From: Ectocarpus siliculosus | Lineage: Eukaryota > Sar > Phaeophyceae > Ectocarpales > Ectocarpaceae | Assembly (NCBI GenBank): GCA_000310025.1 | Contig: FN649741.1 | Coordinates: forward strand, 809,379 to 873,378 | Length of the DNA stretch: 64,000 nucleotides | Direction: 5' to 3' | Shown: positions 61,641-64,000 of the stretch, in pieces | How positions within the stretch are numbered: the stretch's first letter is position 1 | Layout: each line of letters starts with the position of its first letter | Translations under genes and position numbers: made by a program | The notes under the pieces: model-generated | What the model was told of the DNA's origin: nothing | The model's database searches: none | Seen by the model: the letters and a program-made list of their open reading frames with translations, nothing else

Positions 61641-63731
61641 ATCCTTTTTCTCGTTCTCTTCAGCCTGCTGTGAGTGTGAATCCTCGCACAGCAGTGTACT
61701 GCTGTAGTAGTGTTGCAATTTCTGTTGGAACCAACGGGGATAGCAGCAGGGGAGTATAACAGGCAGAGACAAAGGACGGTCAAAGGACGATCGGAATGAG
61801 GAATTTGAGGAGAGACAAAGCTGCTCGACAGCTGTGTTCCTGGTTTTACGCAGCAGGAGCGGGACGAGCAGCTGGCTTTTTCTCCCAAGTTCAACAGAAA
61901 CAGCAGGCACACCTCGGCGCGAGACCTCGTTGTTGCGAATACAGCCACAGACGTAGAGCCAGTAGCAGGAAGCAAAGCACGTTCCAGCGGCAGGCATTTC
62001 TCTACCCCAATCGAGTTGCACAAGGAGAGAGGTGTGGTCCAAAATGACGGCGGGTGGATCACAAACCTTCGAACCGTGCTTGGATTGATAAAAAAAAGTG
62101 TCAGACACGGCGGTTAATTTACGGTTACCGTTGCCAAACGCACAATAGGGAGAGGCGTCTAACGACACACAGGTAGCTGATGGATCTATTTTGCTTTCCG
62201 CACGACGGCGAGAGAGCCACAGCAGGCTGTGCGACTTGACTTGCGGACAAGCTGATGGTGACAGCAACGACGTGGCCTCCGTCCGCACCCCCGGCGACTG
62301 CCGTCGTATTTTGTATTTTCCACTCTTTTTCCGTGTGTCACCAACCACGTCGGCCAACGCCGGGAAAAAGCAAAGAGAGGCACAACACAACAGCAGTCTC
62401 CAACAAGCTCGTTTACACCTCACTCACCGACACGCTCCCGCCAAGTGGCGATTCAGCCTGTCGCATCCGATGCACCCCCGTGGTGTCCGGTTGTAACTGC
62501 TCTGGTTCGCTATGTGAAGGTGAAGCAGTTGGACGTCAGCTGCCCCGCAACGACCACCTTCTTCTGTCTTTTGCCACGACTCGCTCTCTCTCTCTCTCTC
62601 GTATCTTGCCCAAGCCCGCGCTATCACGCCTGGCTGATGCGAACGTTAAGCGTAGACGCGGACGGCTACCGCGCGTGCTCTCTCTTGTTCTCGTGCGTGG
62701 ATCGTGCCTGAGATGGCAGGTCCTTCCGTGCGGGTGGTGGTGACAATAGTGGCGGCCCCTTGCGGTGACCGTCTGAGACTGCAAACTACAAGCTGTTTTG
62801 GTAACACGTCATTGGGCTGTTCAATGACACCACGAACTGTTTCTTGGGAAACATATAATGTTAAGCAATAAAAAAAACACACACAGAAAGACTACCCATT
62901 CGAGATATACCCACAGTCGAACGTTGCGACGGACCCAAAAAAGAAGGCGAAGATTGTTGAAGAGAACCTTGTCATCGGGCTGTTCGAAGCCAGGCAGGCT
63001 AGTGGTTCGTTTTGGTTCAGTTGGCGTTTTGGTATCCTTCCGAGTCTGACGTCATGACACGAAGCCGGGCCTTTTTACTCTTACTTCCTTGGCAGCATGT
63101 TATTATAGAGAAATCAGAGAGACGAACACTCGCGGAGAGAAAAAGTTACTCTCTTTTCGACGAGGGAAGGACAGCTGCCTACATTGTAATCCTGCCCGCT
63201 GCTCGTGCTCTTCGTTCTATGCCTATCATACCCCCCAGTCCCACACATGAGAGATAGCCGCCACGTGCCTTGTTGAGCCCATTGCTTTCATTTCGGAAAA
63301 GTTAGTTAAGTTGTACAAGGAGGAGCAAAAACACAGCATCATCATCAGTATATATATATGCCAATACGGACCACTACTACTCGATCTATCTATGCATTCA
63401 TACGGCTGCTTTCCTGGGGGCTCTCCTCGTGTCTAGACAACGGATTGCAATGATGAATGAGTTCATTTTGCATCAATCCTGGTGCTTGCTGCTGCTGCTG
63501 TACGTAGTAGACGACGCAAACAGAGTTTCTGTGTGCGTGCCCGTTTGATCCAATCTTGGCGCGCACACACGGGTGGCCAGAGGGCAGGTTGTGGGTGGGT
63601 TGTGAGCATCTACAAGGTAGGGGCAGCAGCAGGTTGTTGTAGTAGAGGGGGGTTGGGAGGAGGCCTCAACCTTGGCCAAACGGCTTGGTTGTGCAAGAAG
63701 GACGGATGCGGAAGGTTGGGAGCTATGAGCT
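61641..63731. other. upstream region of the bHLH-PAS gene
   Basis: Presumed 5' UTR and promoter. It includes a near-palindrome CAGCAGTGTACTGCTG (61690-61705), a (CT)n run (62583-62600) and an AT run near 63350. The minus frame is open from 62423 to the start codon but shows no domain. No second gene is recognised. Confidence 0.45.
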
Positions 63732-63773
63732 ATGGAAGATGACGATAAAGAGCGCTTTATTGTCATCTTCCAT
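63732..63773. repeat. 42-bp near-perfect palindrome
   Basis: ATGGAAGATGACGATAAAG and its complement CTTTATTGTCATCTTCCAT flank AGCG, with one mismatch per arm. It would form a stable hairpin of about 19 bp. It is not followed by a T run, so a terminator role is not implied. Confidence 0.85.
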
Positions 63774-63795
63774 AATAATAATAATAGATACAGTA

Positions 63796-64000
63796 GGTTG
63801 GCACAGCCACAACGTTGTTAGGCCACACCTCTTGGTTGTGTGCAAGCACCGGTCACACAGGTTGGGAGGCAGCCACAACGTTAGGCCATACCCCTTAGTT
63901 GTGCAAGCACCGGTCACACAGGTTGGGGGGAAGCCACAACCGTAGGCCAGACCTCCTGGTTGTGAAAGCACCGGTGATGATGCAGGTTGGGAGGCACAGT
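63796..64000. repeat. ~62-bp minisatellite running off the window end
   Basis: Units starting GGTTGG near 63796, 63858, 63919 and 63985, each with AGCCACAAC, TAGGCCA and GCAAGCACCGGTCACACAGG, vary slightly in length and sequence. The array continues beyond the window. Confidence 0.9.

Noticed and set aside
61641-62423. N-terminal extension of the bHLH-PAS frame to an ATG at 62423
   Set aside because: The extra 261 residues are Cys/Ser/Leu-rich without domain features, and the family-like protein starts at 61640; an open 5' UTR is simpler.

Overview
The window is nuclear DNA of a eukaryote with long, intron-rich genes. Exons are short and phase-consistent, introns run from hundreds to thousands of bases, and they are packed with repeats. 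A brown alga (Ectocarpus-like, Phaeophyceae) fits best. Supporting signs are a two-part plastid-targeting leader with an ASAFAP-like GAFAV site on a predicted thylakoid-lumen protein, a bHLH-PAS regulator of the stramenopile type, and kinesin-light-chain-type TPR cassettes of the kind known from brown-algal NB-ARC-TPR genes. The organism assignment is inference. Gene models below were built by hand from reading frames and splice sites.

Layout. 1-11.6 kb: the 3' half of an SMC5 gene (+, SMC5-A), whose introns carry two LINE fragments, a 464-bp foldback element and a MITE. 14.0-26.6 kb: a second, degraded SMC5 copy (+, SMC5-B). It has the N-terminal Walker A exons but has lost the middle coiled coil and the Walker B exon. 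Its first intron holds a 2.8-kb array of head-to-head TPR cassettes, and its third intron holds an antisense SNF2-helicase fragment and a second copy of the MITE. 28.4-32.1 kb: VPS28 (+), complete. 33.2-37.4 kb: a DDX24/MAK5-like protein (-) that keeps only a degenerate helicase C-lobe. 39.0-41.7 kb: a two-C2H2-finger, RGG-tailed protein (-). 41.9-45.9 kb: PdxT/PDX2 (+), complete, sharing a 281-bp bidirectional promoter region with the zinc-finger gene. 48.0-53.1 kb: a fused PabA-PabB aminodeoxychorismate synthase (-), complete. 53.3-57.2 kb: a thylakoid-lumen-targeted protein of unknown function (+). 59.0-61.6 kb: a bHLH-PAS transcription factor (-). The last 2.4 kb holds its upstream region, a 42-bp palindrome and a minisatellite.

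How the genes relate. The intact genes serve separate housekeeping roles: ESCRT-I sorting, vitamin B6, folate, ribosome biogenesis and chromosome repair. PdxT and ADC synthase lie tail to tail. Both are glutamine amidotransferases, and the enzyme after ADC synthase (ADC lyase) needs the PLP that PdxT helps make, so the pairing is notable but may be chance. The least ordinary structures are the inverted TPR cassette array, the reciprocal SMC5 halves, the helicase remnant made of one RecA lobe, and the bHLH-PAS gene.
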